From Saccharibacillus qingshengii (lineage in GTDB: Bacteria > Bacillota > Bacilli > Paenibacillales > Paenibacillaceae): 64,000 bases of DNA. Under the pieces are notes generated by a model that saw nothing but the letters and a program-made list of their open reading frames with translations, searched no databases and was not told where the DNA came from. The position numbers and the translations under genes were made by a program. Positions 17,261 to 26,442 of this stretch are shown here, in pieces. Where the stretch lies: NCBI RefSeq assembly GCF_013185195.1, contig NZ_JAAZWC010000003.1:1-64000 (forward strand). Direction: 5' to 3'. How positions within the stretch are numbered: position 1 is the first letter of the stretch; each line of letters opens with the position of its first letter.

Positions 17261-18123
17261 TTGCAATCATAGGAGCGACAGGCACGATCGGGCAGGCTCT
17301 GCTGGAACGGCTGAGGGATGTGGATGTCCCTGTTCGCGCACTTAGCAGAGACCCGGGCAAGCTGCGGCACCGGCTTGAGGCACAAAGACGTTCGGCAGTT
17401 GAGATCGCGGCGGCGGATGCTTCCGATCCCGATTCGCTGCGCCGCGCTTTTGCGGGAGCCGATCAGGTATTCTTCGCCTTATCCAACAGTCCCGATCAGG
17501 TGAAAGAGGAGAGCGCCATTATCCAAAGTGCCGCCCAATCCGGAGTCAGACATCTTGTGAAAATATCCAGCCCGTTATTTGAACCGAGTGCGCCGGTGGC
17601 CGTAGCGGGTTGGCATAGGGAGATCGAAAAGGTATTGAAGAACTCGGGACTCGATTATACGGTGCTTCGTCCTTATGCGTTTATGCAGAACTTGTTCGGT
17701 CTGGCGCCCACGATTGCGGCTCAAAATGGTTTCTTCGGCATCATGGGCGATACGCCGTGCAATTTTGTCGACTGCCGAGATATTGCGGATGCGGCCGCGG
17801 AAGTGCTGACCCGGCCCGGGCGGCGGGGCGGTATCTATACGCTGACCGGTTCGGAAACGTACAGCTACCCCGAAATCGCAAGCCGCTTGTCCGAGATTCT
17901 GAATCGCCCGATCCTGTATATCCACATGGAACCGGCCGAGCTGCTGCATCATTTAACCGAGCGTGCCCGTATGCCGCTTTGGCTTGCGAACCATGTCGTG
18001 GAGATTCAGACTTTGTCCATGAAGGTGCCGGAACGCCCTACGGACAGCATCAAGCAGCTGCTTGGCAGAGCGCCGCGTACGCTGGATGCTTTCCTGCAGG
18101 AGTATGCGGACCGCTTCCGTTAG
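17257..18123 (+). CDS. NmrA/SDR-type NAD(P)H-binding protein
   Basis: 288 residues. Atypical short-chain dehydrogenase with the dinucleotide motif GATGTIG (5-11), a Rossmann core, VLRPYAFMQN, and an ADAAAEVL segment of the NmrA-like group. Members act as quinone or azo reductases or as redox sensors. A good AAAAGGAG site lies upstream, and the ATG overlaps the preceding stop. It is probably induced with the membrane protein by whatever ligand releases the MarR repressor. Confidence 0.85.
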   Translation: MIAIIGATGTIGQALLERLRDVDVPVRALSRDPGKLRHRLEAQRRSAVEIAAADASDPDSLRRAFAGADQVFFALSNSPDQVKEESAIIQSAAQSGVRHLVKISSPLFEPSAPVAVAGWHREIEKVLKNSGLDYTVLRPYAFMQNLFGLAPTIAAQNGFFGIMGDTPCNFVDCRDIADAAAEVLTRPGRRGGIYTLTGSETYSYPEIASRLSEILNRPILYIHMEPAELLHHLTERARMPLWLANHVVEIQTLSMKVPERPTDSIKQLLGRAPRTLDAFLQEYADRFR

Positions 18124-18164
18124 AAACGCAGTCGGTCTGCCGGAGTTTGGGCGGCCGAATCGGC

Positions 18165-18211
18165 AAAGACGCGTGTTCTTCACCGGTAGCGGCGAAGAAC
18201 ACGCGTCTTTT
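18165..18211. terminator. Strong bidirectional terminator
   Basis: 17-bp arms AAAGACGCGTGTTCTTC (18165-18181) and GAAGAACACGCGTCTTT (18194-18210) between converging genes. Confidence 0.9.
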
Positions 18212-18231
18212 GGCGGAATAAGAAGCCGGGC

Positions 18232-19587
18232 TTATTGCGGCAGAATGCGGTAGGACCGCTGGACTTTGAACAGTCGGAGCATCAGCAGCACCGCTCCGAC
18301 CGCCAATCCGGCGATCAGGCCGAGCCAGTAACCGAAGGGTCCAAGCGGCGTATAGACGGCCAGGGCGTATCCGAGCGGCAGGCCTATCACCCAATAAGCC
18401 ACCAGCGTAATAAAGAACGCGGGAGTCACGTCCTTGTAGCCGCGCAGCGCTCCCTGGATCGGTGTAGCCAATGCGTCGGACAGCTGGAAAAAGATCGCGT
18501 AGCCAAGAAACTGGACGATCAGCGCCGTGACGGCCGGATCGGTCGAATAGATCAAGGCGACTTTGTCGGCGAACAGAAGCAGCACGACCGCCGTAACGGC
18601 CGCCATGAATACAGCCGAACCAATCCCGATCGAAGCGTACTGCCGGGCGTCTTTGGTTCGGCCGGCTCCGGCTTCGTAACCGACCAGAATCGTCAGCGCC
18701 ATACAGATCGCAAGCGGAATCATATAGAGGGTGGAAGCGAAGTTGATCGCGGCCGAATGGGCCGCCACCGCATTCGTCCCGAACCGGTTCATGAGCAGCG
18801 TAACGGCGGCGAAGATCGAGGTCTCGAAAAAAGTTGCGAAACCGATCGGAATGCCGAGTTTGAGCAGTTCGCGCTGTTTGGGCCAGGAAACCGCATGCCA
18901 GCGTCGGAAAAACCCAAAATCGGCGAACGGCTGCGTCCGATACAAGACGACCAGCGCAATCAGGAAAATAACCCAATAGGTGACGGCGGTCGCCACGCCG
19001 GCACCGACGCCGCCGAGCTTCGGAAAACCGAAATTGCCGAAGATCAGCAGGTAGTTGAGGATAAGCTGGACCGGCAGCGAACAGAGCGTGATCGCCATCG
19101 ACACACGCGTCTGGCCCATCGCATCGATACAGCCGCGCAGCACGGTGTAACCGAACAGCGGCACGACGCCGAAGGCCAGGCAGATCAGGAATTTGCGGGC
19201 GGTATCCGCGACTTCGGCTTCGGCGTTCATGAAGCCGAGCGCCGGATCCAGCAGCAGACCGCCGACCAGCAGAACCGCGGCGGAGAACAGCAGGGACAGG
19301 AGCAGGCCCTGAAACAGATTGAAGCGGATATCTTGTTCCCGACCGCCGCCCATCAGTTGGGAAACGATCGGCATAATGCCGTTTAGGACGCCGTTCAGTC
19401 CGGTCTGGATCGGAATCCATAAGCTGACTCCGATCGAGACGCCGGCCTGTGCGGCCGGACTGACATGTCCGGTCATACTCGTATCAAAAAAAGCCATGGC
19501 CGACAGCGCGATCTGGGTGACGAAAATCGGCAGAAAAACGACGAAAAACTGCGAGAATTTTTGTTTGAGCGTAGTCGTGGCCTGCAT
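18232..19587 (-). CDS. MATE-family multidrug efflux transporter
   Basis: 451 residues and 12 predicted transmembrane helices. Typical MATE start (FVVFLPIFVTQIALSAMAFFDTSMTG) and two related halves. MATE proteins export organic cations using Na+ or H+ gradients. A GAAAGGAT site precedes the ATG. Monocistronic, between two terminators. Specific substrates cannot be predicted. Confidence 0.92.
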   Translation of the reverse strand: MQATTTLKQKFSQFFVVFLPIFVTQIALSAMAFFDTSMTGHVSPAAQAGVSIGVSLWIPIQTGLNGVLNGIMPIVSQLMGGGREQDIRFNLFQGLLLSLLFSAAVLLVGGLLLDPALGFMNAEAEVADTARKFLICLAFGVVPLFGYTVLRGCIDAMGQTRVSMAITLCSLPVQLILNYLLIFGNFGFPKLGGVGAGVATAVTYWVIFLIALVVLYRTQPFADFGFFRRWHAVSWPKQRELLKLGIPIGFATFFETSIFAAVTLLMNRFGTNAVAAHSAAINFASTLYMIPLAICMALTILVGYEAGAGRTKDARQYASIGIGSAVFMAAVTAVVLLLFADKVALIYSTDPAVTALIVQFLGYAIFFQLSDALATPIQGALRGYKDVTPAFFITLVAYWVIGLPLGYALAVYTPLGPFGYWLGLIAGLAVGAVLLMLRLFKVQRSYRILPQ

Positions 19588-19632
19588 GGGTTCGGGAGAT
19601 CCTTTCGATAGGCGTGCCGCGCAAAAAGCGCA

Positions 19633-19662
19633 GGCAAAAACCCGGCCAGGGAAGGCCGGGTT
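19633..19662 (-). terminator. Terminator of the DUF4015 gene
   Basis: AACCCGGCC (19639-19647) and GGCCGGGTT (19654-19662); on the minus strand the stem is followed by a TTTTTG run. Confidence 0.75.
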
Positions 19663-19728
19663 GTCGCCGTAATCAGCAGCCGCGAGAACGCGGCGCTGTC
19701 AATCCTCGAGACGGCCGAGTGGACCGAA

Positions 19729-20931
19729 TCAGTCTTTCGGGCCGTAGTTGCCGTCTTTGGTATACCGGTTGGACGCGTTCCAGAGCAGATACTCGTCCAC
19801 GCCCATATCGGCCATGGCTTTGATCTGGGCATCCATTTCGGCTTTGCCGTATTTGGTATAATGCCCGCTTCCCAGCCAGCTTGCCGTAAAGTCTTGAATC
19901 CAGGGACGCACGATCGGACGCTGCGATTTCTCTTTGATCTCGTCGAGTTTCTTGAACGTATCGACCATGGATCCTTTGATCGTGACGTAAGGTTCTTTAT
20001 CCGGATCGGTGGCGCCGAACCAGCCGGTCGAATAATGGCTCGGATAGACCATCGGCGCGATAACGTCGACATTCTCCGAAATTTTGGTGAAGTCTTGTCC
20101 GATGCCGTCGGCTGCCGGTACGGAAGCGGCGTAACCGAAAATGTCGACCGAGACGCGGACGCCAAGTGGAGCCAGTTCCTTGCGCGCGTATTGAACAAAT
20201 TCCGAGACGGCTTCGGTACGGGTAGATTCGCTTTTCTCGTATTTCAGCGTATCGGCGCGTTTCTCGAATCCTTCCGCGAAACGTACATAGTCGAACTGGA
20301 TTTCTTTGAAGCCCATAGCGGCCGCTTCTTTGGCGATCGCTACGTTATAATCCCAGACTTCTTTGCTGTACGGATTCACGAAAGCGTCGCCGCCGCCGTT
20401 TTTCCATACACTGCCGTCGCCGTTTGTGAACGACAATTCCGGATGGTTCTCGGCCAATACCGTGTCCTTGAAGACAACGATTCGGGCGATCGGATAAACG
20501 TTATGCTTTTTGAGTTTGGCCATCAAATCTTTGATATCCGGAATGAACTTCTGGGCAGTACCCATCTTGAGCAGTTCTTTGTTTTCCGTTTCGTACGTTA
20601 TGTACCCCAGGTCGTCTTTAATATCGATGACCATCGAATTTAGCCCGGTGTTGTCGAGCAGTTCCAGCAGTTCTTTCATTCGGGCGCCGCCTGCGCTGTA
20701 CGCCGTCACGTAGATGCCTTTGACTTTGGGTGCGTCCGGCTGCGGATCGATCTTGATCGGCGGGTTGTCCGCATCGATGACCACGCTGTCTTTTTGCGCG
20801 GTGAGTGCGCTGAGGTTCCAGGCCGATTCGACCGCTACCGTGATCGGATTGGCGTTCACCTGTGCCGGTGGTACGCTTTCCGGATTGTGACTGCCTACCG
20901 TAAGAGCAAGCAGGCTCCATAAGATGTCCAT
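19729..20931 (-). CDS. Putative glycoside hydrolase (DUF4015)
   Basis: 400 residues. A hydrophobic N-terminus that could be a short anchor or signal, a linker rich in Pro/Asp, then a TIM-barrel domain with KGIYVTAYSAGG, MVIDIKDDLGYITY, QFDYVRFAEG and DVIAPMVYPSHY. These are the recognisable blocks of the DUF4015 putative glycosyl hydrolase family, related to polysaccharide deacetylation/hydrolysis loci; the acidic residues in IDIKDD and FDYVRF are candidate catalytic residues. Substrate unknown, possibly cell-wall or exopolysaccharide. Confidence 0.82.
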   Translation of the reverse strand: MDILWSLLALTVGSHNPESVPPAQVNANPITVAVESAWNLSALTAQKDSVVIDADNPPIKIDPQPDAPKVKGIYVTAYSAGGARMKELLELLDNTGLNSMVIDIKDDLGYITYETENKELLKMGTAQKFIPDIKDLMAKLKKHNVYPIARIVVFKDTVLAENHPELSFTNGDGSVWKNGGGDAFVNPYSKEVWDYNVAIAKEAAAMGFKEIQFDYVRFAEGFEKRADTLKYEKSESTRTEAVSEFVQYARKELAPLGVRVSVDIFGYAASVPAADGIGQDFTKISENVDVIAPMVYPSHYSTGWFGATDPDKEPYVTIKGSMVDTFKKLDEIKEKSQRPIVRPWIQDFTASWLGSGHYTKYGKAEMDAQIKAMADMGVDEYLLWNASNRYTKDGNYGPKD

Positions 20932-21184
20932 TTTATTCTCTCCTTCGTCTGTGCGTGATTCCCGGCTGTCCAGGCCGTTATCAGTATAGCGTTTTTGAAG
21001 CGGCTTCGCATAACAAAATTGTCATGAATGCCTGATTATTCCGTTTTGGCACACCTTGTCCTTTTAACCGCAGAGAAGAAGCCCGAATCCGGTTGGCCCC
21101 AATCCGGCGGTCATAGGTAGGGCCGCCCCTTCCGTTGGGAAGAGAGCGGCCTATGGAGAACTCTTTTGAAAAAGACCAGGCAAA

Positions 21185-21379
21185 TTACTGTAAAATATCC
21201 GGAGACTGATGTTCCAAAATACTGTGGTGGATAATGTCGAGCGCGTCTTCGGCTTCAAGAATGCCCATGCCGTCACGAAGGACGATCACGGAATCAAGCT
21301 CCTGCTGCTTCAAGAACGAAAGCATGTCGGGGTACCATCTCATCACGATTTGTTCAAGTTTTACGGCTTCCATTTCCAT
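21185..21379 (-). CDS. Hypothetical protein, 64 aa
   Basis: ATG 21379 follows AAAGGG at normal spacing; the open frame extends further upstream without support. Reads MEMEAVKLEQIVMRWYPDML, then a helical acidic segment (EAEDALDIIHHSI). Soluble, family unknown. Between this gene and the DUF4015 gene (20932-21184) there is only a long imperfect hairpin (GGCCGC 21121-21126 / GCGGCC 21146-21151). Confidence 0.5.
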   Translation of the reverse strand: MEMEAVKLEQIVMRWYPDMLSFLKQQELDSVIVLRDGMGILEAEDALDIIHHSILEHQSPDILQ

Positions 21380-21535
21380 AGTCGTCACCCTTTCTTTTCC
21401 GGAATCGTACGTCATTGTCTGACTCGAATACCTGAGAAAAGCAACCATGCGCTGTCTATGAAGCTGAAGCGTGAATCTTGCAACACCGGGAGTCCGGGGA
21501 ATCCCGGCTGCGGTACGGATTTATTATATCACATC

Positions 21536-21691
21536 GAATTCCTATTCGCGAAACCGTCCTTTTACCTACAAAAAAAGAAAGCGCCCGCGAGGGACGCTTT
21601 TTGGGTGAGCATGGGGTTCTGCCGGGAAAACGAAGCGGCCGGAAGCGGACTTTACCGCAGCCGCAGCGTTCGGTTGTGCGAATAGGAATTC
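21536..21691. repeat. 156-bp inverted-repeat element (MITE-like)
   Basis: GAATTCCTATTCGC (21536-21549) is matched by its exact complement GCGAATAGGAATTC (21678-21691). Similarity extends inward (AACCG after two mismatches on both ends). The interior is non-coding and contains the yitT terminator. No clear target duplication is seen. The flanking stretch 21380-21535 holds no gene. Confidence 0.5.
21571..21600 (-). terminator. Terminator of yitT
   Basis: On the minus strand, GGGACGCTTT/AAAGCGCCC arms (21591-21600, 21578-21586) are followed by CTTTTTTT. Confidence 0.75.
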
Positions 21692-21710
21692 CACGAGAAC
21701 CAAACAAGTT

Positions 21711-22538
21711 TCACAACGAGCGCTTCCGGAACGAGCCCATGACGCCGACGGTTTCCACAATATTGACGAAAGCCCGCGGATCCGCTTCCTTAATGACGCG
21801 TTTGAGTTCGGCCAATTCGTACATGGTCGTGACGGTCATCAGCATATCTTTTTTCGTGTGGGAAAAAGCGCCTTCGGCCTGAATTCTCGTTACGCCCCGC
21901 TCGATTTGGAGCAGCCGTTCGAGCAGCGCGTCGGTATCGTCCGTAATAATGAACAGCGTGACTTTGATATGGCTGATATGGATCATGTCGACTACTTTGC
22001 CGGTAATATAGATGGAGACCATCGACAGAAGCGCCAGATTCCAATCGTTTTGCAGATAGCCCATCGCCAAAATGACGAGCGCGTTCAGCGCGACCAGGAT
22101 ATTGCCGACCGGGAAATCGCGGTAGCGCGTCACGATAGAGCCGAGAATATCGAATCCGCCGCTGGAACCGCCTACGCGAAACGAGATGCCCGCTCCGATC
22201 CCGACGAGCACGCCGCCGAATACGGAAGAAAGGATGGGGTCGTTGGCCACCATTTTCTCGGGAATCAAAGCGATCATGGCCGTGACGGCGGCAACGGATA
22301 CGATACTGAGCAGAATAAACCGCCGCCCCAGCAGGAACCAGCCGGCGATCAGCATCGGGATATTGTACAAGAAGTACAAAATGCCGACACTCAGCGGTGT
22401 AAAGTAGCCGGTAAGCATCGACAAACCGGAGACGCCGCCGCTGAGCAGCTGATGGGGAATCAGGAACAGGTTGAAGCCGGCCGCGATCAGCAGGGCACCG
22501 ATCACGATCGTAAATAAATGGCCAATACGAATAAACAA
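21711..22538 (-). CDS. YitT-family membrane protein (DUF161 + DUF2179)
   Basis: About 275 residues. Five or six transmembrane helices in the first 170 residues (GGVSGLSMLTGY, FGGVLVGIGAGISFRVGGSSGG) are followed by a soluble DUF2179 ligand-binding-like domain (GVTRIQAEGAFSHTKKDMLMTVTTMYEL). The TTG at 22538 is chosen because AGGAG lies 8 nt upstream; an in-frame GTG at 22547 abuts the site. Function of the family is not established. Confidence 0.85.
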   Translation of the reverse strand: MFIRIGHLFTIVIGALLIAAGFNLFLIPHQLLSGGVSGLSMLTGYFTPLSVGILYFLYNIPMLIAGWFLLGRRFILLSIVSVAAVTAMIALIPEKMVANDPILSSVFGGVLVGIGAGISFRVGGSSGGFDILGSIVTRYRDFPVGNILVALNALVILAMGYLQNDWNLALLSMVSIYITGKVVDMIHISHIKVTLFIITDDTDALLERLLQIERGVTRIQAEGAFSHTKKDMLMTVTTMYELAELKRVIKEADPRAFVNIVETVGVMGSFRKRSL

Positions 22539-22644
22539 AACCACCACTCCTGAAAAACAAAATGAAAAAACCTATTATAAATGAAAACCGTGAAAAAATG
22601 TGACAAACCTTTGAAAGGTTTACTGGCTTTTTGATAGTCGCTTA

Positions 22645-22950
22645 TGGTATAATGATTTAGATGTTCTTGAGTAGATCTTTCTCGTCTCCGTAATAACCGT
22701 CATCGGCTGAGCGGAAAAAGCGCGAGTAAAAGGTTAAACGGTATATAATAAAGCTTCGGCTTTTTGGCTTCGGCTTTGAAGAAGCTCCTCCCTTGGCCAA
22801 GTGTTGTGGTACAGAGAACTTGGCGTCAACAGCATATGAGGAACCCTTCGGTTATCGATCGGTTGCGGCTACTTAAGAATACAGAATCCAGAAGCGGCTT
22901 GTCCACAGATAAAGTGGCAGCTCGCCCCTAATAAAAGGAGCATGAATCTA
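22645..22950 (+). promoter_or_regulatory. Extended -10 promoter and long structured leader of cshA
   Basis: TGG-TATAAT at 22645-22653 is an extended -10 element without a clear -35. The leader to the TTG start is about 290 nt. It contains a helix AGCTTC/GAAGCT and a perfect 7-bp stem GCCAAGT/ACTTGGC around 22797-22830. A second TATAAT lies at 22744-22749. No reading frame of note is seen. Long leaders are usual for cold-induced helicase mRNAs. Confidence 0.5.
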
Positions 22951-24525
22951 TTGGCAAATTTTGCAGACTTCGATTTGGAACCAAAGGTATTACAGGCAAT
23001 TACGGAAATGGGCTTTGAAGAAGCGACACCGATTCAGTCGCAGGCGATTCCGATCGCTCTGAGCGGAAGCGACATGATCGGTCAAGCACAGACCGGTACA
23101 GGTAAAACAGCGGCATTCGGTATTCCGATGATCAGCAAGATCGCCCGCGAAGAAGAGAAAATCTCGGCTCTCATCATGGCCCCGACTCGCGAACTGGCGA
23201 TTCAGGTTGCCGACGAAATCGAGAAGCTTGCACGTTTCAAGGGACTTCGTTCCCTGGCGATCTACGGCGGACAAGATATCGTTCGTCAGATCCGTGCACT
23301 CAAAAGAAAACCGCAGATCATTATCGGTACGCCGGGACGTCTGCTTGACCACATCAACCGCAAAACGATCAAGCTTGACGACGTTCACACGGTCGTATTG
23401 GATGAAGCGGACGAAATGCTCGACATGGGCTTCATGGAAGACATCCAGTCGATCCTGAAGCTGGTTCCGGAAGAGCGTCAAACGCTGCTGTTCTCGGCTA
23501 CAATGCCGGCTAACATCAAGCGTCTGGCTGAACAATTCCTGAGAAACCCTCAGCATGTATCGGTTATTCCTAAGCAAATCAGCGTACCGCTGATCGAGCA
23601 GGCGTACATCGAAGTGCCGGAACGTCAAAAGTTCGAAGCACTGACTCGCCTGATCGATATGGAATCGCCTGAACTGGCTATTCTGTTCGGACGCACCAAG
23701 CGTCGGGTTGACGAACTGGCAGAAGCGCTGCAAAAACGCGGCTATTCGGCTGATGGTCTCCATGGCGACTTGTCGCAGAACCAGCGTGATGCGGTTATGC
23801 GCAAATTCCGCGACGGCAGCATCGAAGTGCTGGTAGCAACGGACGTGGCCGCACGCGGTCTCGACGTATCGGGCGTCACGCACGTAATCAACTTCGACCT
23901 TCCGCAGGATCCGGAAAGCTACGTTCACCGGATCGGCCGTACGGGCCGTGCAGGTAGAGAAGGCAAAGCGTGGTCGTTCGTAACGCCTCGCGAGCTGGAT
24001 CACCTGAACTTCATCGAGCGCGTAACGCGCCACAAAATCGCACGCAAACCGCTCCCTACCATGAGCGAAGCGATCGAAGGCAAACAACGCATCCTGGCCG
24101 AGCGTCTGCTCGAAGTGGTACAGGACGGCGAACTGAACGAATACAAAGCGATCGCGATCCAAATGCTGGAGCAGTACGATTCCGTTAACCTGCTGTCGGC
24201 AGCGATGAAGCTGATGACCGGGGAGAAGAAAGATTCGAAGATCGAACTGACTCCGGAAGATCCGGTTCGCGCAAAACGTCGCAAGCCTTCGGGCAGCTAC
24301 GGCGGCGCTCGCAGCGGCGGCGGCGGTTATAAAGGCAGCGGCGGCTACAAAGGCGGAAGCAGCAGCGGCGGCCGTACAGGCGGATACCAAGGACGCAGCA
24401 GCAGCGGCGGCGGCGGTTACAAAGGTTCGAAAGAAGGCGGCGGCTATCAAGGACGCAGCACAAGCAAACCTTCGTACCAAGGCCAAAGCGACCGTCCAAG
24501 CCCGAAACGCGACAGCTTCGAGTAA
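22951..24525 (+). CDS. cshA: DEAD-box ATP-dependent RNA helicase CshA
   Basis: About 524 residues. Full DEAD-box set: Q motif ([10 protein letters not shown]), Walker [30 protein letters not shown] (LDEADEMLD), [13 protein letters not shown] and [10 protein letters not shown]. CshA works in RNA degradosome and ribosome assembly. The last 80 residues are Gly/Ser/Arg/Tyr-rich repeats ([12 protein letters not shown]), an RNA-binding disordered tail. TTG 22951 is chosen, since AAAAGGAG is 10 nt upstream and ATG 22942 sits against the site. Confidence 0.95.
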   Translation: MANFADFDLEPKVLQAITEMGFEEATPIQSQAIPIALSGSDMIGQAQTGTGKTAAFGIPMISKIAREEEKISALIMAPTRELAIQVADEIEKLARFKGLRSLAIYGGQDIVRQIRALKRKPQIIIGTPGRLLDHINRKTIKLDDVHTVVLDEADEMLDMGFMEDIQSILKLVPEERQTLLFSATMPANIKRLAEQFLRNPQHVSVIPKQISVPLIEQAYIEVPERQKFEALTRLIDMESPELAILFGRTKRRVDELAEALQKRGYSADGLHGDLSQNQRDAVMRKFRDGSIEVLVATDVAARGLDVSGVTHVINFDLPQDPESYVHRIGRTGRAGREGKAWSFVTPRELDHLNFIERVTRHKIARKPLPTMSEAIEGKQRILAERLLEVVQDGELNEYKAIAIQMLEQYDSVNLLSAAMKLMTGEKKDSKIELTPEDPVRAKRRKPSGSYGGARSGGGGYKGSGGYKGGSSSGGRTGGYQGRSSSGGGGYKGSKEGGGYQGRSTSKPSYQGQSDRPSPKRDSFE

Positions 24526-24551
24526 GGAAAGTCAGCTTTAAACGAGTATTC

Positions 24552-24588
24552 AAGAAGGCGGCGCATCCATGCGCCGCCTTCTTTTTTT
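24552..24588 (+). terminator. Intrinsic terminator of cshA
   Basis: Perfect 11-bp stem AAGGCGGCGCA/TGCGCCGCCTT (24555-24565, 24570-24580), 4-nt loop, T7 tail. Confidence 0.9.
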
Positions 24589-24748
24589 GCGCGGACGTTG
24601 GCGAAATGTCGGATAAACGTTTCGAATGCCTTTTCGCAAAGGGTGGTTTTTGCAAGGCGGAATCGGTATAATTGAACTATCAGTCGACATACGGCGTGCT
24701 GAGGTACGGCCGAATGGGATTATGCGATTTTTCGAGGAGGAATACCTG

Positions 24749-25546
24749 TTGGAATTTAGGGGGCTTACGGGGGGGATTTACCGCCTGACCGAGTGGATTA
24801 TGCGCATCTCGGGAACGAACTTGCTCTGGGTGCTGTGTTCGGCGCCGTTTTTGTTTATCTTGTATATGCGTTTGGCGATCGATCCACAGTATGTTAATGA
24901 AGCGCTGACCTTGAACTGGGTATTGGGGATTCTGGCACCGGTTACATTGTTCCCGGCCACTTCAGCCATGTTTACGGTCGCTCGCAAATGGGTGATGGGA
25001 GAACCGGACGTCAAAATCACCCGTACCTTCTTCCGGGGGTACAAAGAGAATTACAAACAAAGTATGGTCGGCGGTATTTTCTATACGATCTTGTTCGTCG
25101 TGATGTACGTGGATATCACCGTCTATATGGTGCAGTTCCGCAATCTGCAGCTGTTCGGTATTCTGATGCTGATTCTGATGATTCTGCTGTTCGTTTCGCT
25201 GTTCAACTTCTTCTCGATGGTAACCCATTATCATATGAAGATCGGCGGCATTCTCAAAAATGCGATTCTGCTGACGCTGCTGCGCCCGTTCCGCGTCTTC
25301 TCGACGTTGATCGGAGCGATCGCGATCGTGTATATCTGCTGGCAGATGCCGGTACTGTACGTAATCGCGGCAGGAAGCGTAATGGCATGGTTCGCTTTCT
25401 TCAACTTCTATGCAACCTTCCTGAAAATGCAGGAGCAGGCCAAGAAGCGCGAAGAAGCCCAGAATGCGAACGGAGAAACGGAACTGATCGAGCTTGGCGA
25501 AGAGAAAAAGGAAAAGGGATCTTTTTTGAATAAAAAGAAGCGGTAG
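24749..25546 (+). CDS. DUF624/YesL-family membrane protein
   Basis: 265 residues from TTG 24749, 8 nt after GGAGG. MEFRGLTGGIYRLTEWI is the family opening. Five or six transmembrane helices follow, then a charged cytoplasmic tail ending in KKKR. YesL-type proteins often sit beside sugar ABC transporters, but no such neighbour is seen here. An ATG at 24722 in frame has no ribosome-binding site. Confidence 0.82.
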   Translation: MEFRGLTGGIYRLTEWIMRISGTNLLWVLCSAPFLFILYMRLAIDPQYVNEALTLNWVLGILAPVTLFPATSAMFTVARKWVMGEPDVKITRTFFRGYKENYKQSMVGGIFYTILFVVMYVDITVYMVQFRNLQLFGILMLILMILLFVSLFNFFSMVTHYHMKIGGILKNAILLTLLRPFRVFSTLIGAIAIVYICWQMPVLYVIAAGSVMAWFAFFNFYATFLKMQEQAKKREEAQNANGETELIELGEEKKEKGSFLNKKKR

Positions 25547-25548
25547 AG

Positions 25549-25577
25549 TTTACAAGTGTGGTCGTAAGCGCTATAAT
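25549..25577 (+). promoter_or_regulatory. Sigma-A promoter of the putative 6S RNA
   Basis: TTTACA (25549-25554), 17 bp, TATAAT (25572-25577). No reading frame starts downstream for almost 400 nt. Confidence 0.75.
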
Positions 25578-25583
25578 AACTCT

Positions 25584-25775
25584 ACATCCTGCGATGCCCG
25601 TTTCGGTTTTTCGTTGTTTTGAACCAATGAATAAGTCTCGGGAGACCTACATCGAACGCCGCAATGAAACGCCCTGTCTATATGACATGGGGACTTCAAA
25701 GCCCGTTTTGCGGTCACCCACCTGCGATAGCAGGTTCGAGGCAATGTGATCGGACGGCAGAGCGGGATCCCTTTT
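25584..25775 (+). ncRNA. ssrS: Probable 6S RNA
   Basis: A non-coding stretch of about 190 nt behind a strong promoter. End-closing pairs are ACAT/ATGT (25584-25587, 25744-25747) and GCC/GGC. An apical arm is formed by CCGCAA/TTGCGG (25659-25664, 25708-25713), then CCC-TGTC/GACA-GGG. On the 3' strand of the central region a short hairpin ACCTGC-GATA-GCAGGT (25720-25735) forms. Length, closing stem, large internal bulge and 3'-strand hairpin match 6S RNA, which binds the housekeeping RNA polymerase. The identification is by structure and remembered consensus only. Confidence 0.6.
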
Positions 25776-25837
25776 TGTATGATAATGGAAGTCGGCCGGA
25801 TAGCAGGCTCGGGCTTCTTGGAACCCGACAGGGATAT

Positions 25838-25885
25838 AACGTCCCCATACTGGAAAACTTCCGGGTATGGGGACGTTTTTGTTCT
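25838..25885 (+). terminator. Strong terminator downstream of the 6S region
   Basis: 13-bp arms AACGTCCCCATAC (25838-25850) and GTATGGGGACGTT (25865-25877) with a T-run. A small hairpin TCGGG/CCCGA lies just upstream, so a short second RNA or a 3' extension is possible. Confidence 0.85.
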
Positions 25886-25960
25886 GTTTTTCTTTTGTTC
25901 TGAATGGAACAATGCTACACTAGAAGTAGAAAGATGGGCAACGTTAAAGGAGGAAAGATC

Positions 25961-26353
25961 TTGTCGTTTAAACGTACATTGGTCGGGATTATTCGCAGTC
26001 AGGAAGGTACGAGCGACCGCGCGACCGATCCTAACATGAAAACGAGATATTACAGCCTTTCCAGAGATAAAGCGTGGGAAGAGGTCAGTTCGACGCTCAA
26101 GAAAATTCCTGGCTACAAGGTACTGCACGAAGTGGCGGGCGTAGGGGAGATTACCCTGGAGAAGCGTACGAAGTTCGGGCGGACGATGGATATTACCGTT
26201 TCCGTTCTTGCGGTGAGTCCGGTCAAGAGCGCAGTCGATATTTATTCGGCATCCCGCGGATCGCTGGGCGATCTTGGCGCCAACTATCGGACCATTATAA
26301 GCTTGTTCACCATTCTCGACAAAAAATTGGCCGCTTACAAAACAACAAGCTAA
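25961..26353 (+). CDS. DUF1499-like small protein
   Basis: 130 residues from TTG 25961, with AAAGGAGG upstream. The C-terminal block VDIYSASRGSLGDLGANYRTI resembles the DUF1499 signature (SASR...DLGxNxRRI), and the upstream WEEVSSTLKKIPGYKV fits the same family. DUF1499 proteins are uncharacterised. No signal peptide. Followed by a strong terminator. Confidence 0.6.
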   Translation: MSFKRTLVGIIRSQEGTSDRATDPNMKTRYYSLSRDKAWEEVSSTLKKIPGYKVLHEVAGVGEITLEKRTKFGRTMDITVSVLAVSPVKSAVDIYSASRGSLGDLGANYRTIISLFTILDKKLAAYKTTS

Positions 26354-26377
26354 AGCCGATTTTCGGCTTTATGTAAG

Positions 26378-26418
26378 CGCACCCGCTACGCGGAATTCCG
26401 CGTGCGGGTGCGTTTTTT
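26378..26418. terminator. Strong intrinsic terminator
   Basis: CGCACCCGC/GCGGGTGCG (26378-26386, 26404-26412) plus inner ACGCGG/CCGCGT around AATT; T6 tail. Serves converging genes. Confidence 0.9.
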
Positions 26419-26442
26419 CGTGTATGTGTTAAAAGACTGCCG

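Noticed and set aside
24290-24500. Tandem repeat or CRISPR-like pattern
   Set aside because: The repetition is the Gly/Ser/Arg/Tyr-rich coding tail of CshA, not spaced direct repeats with unique spacers. No CRISPR array was seen anywhere in the window.
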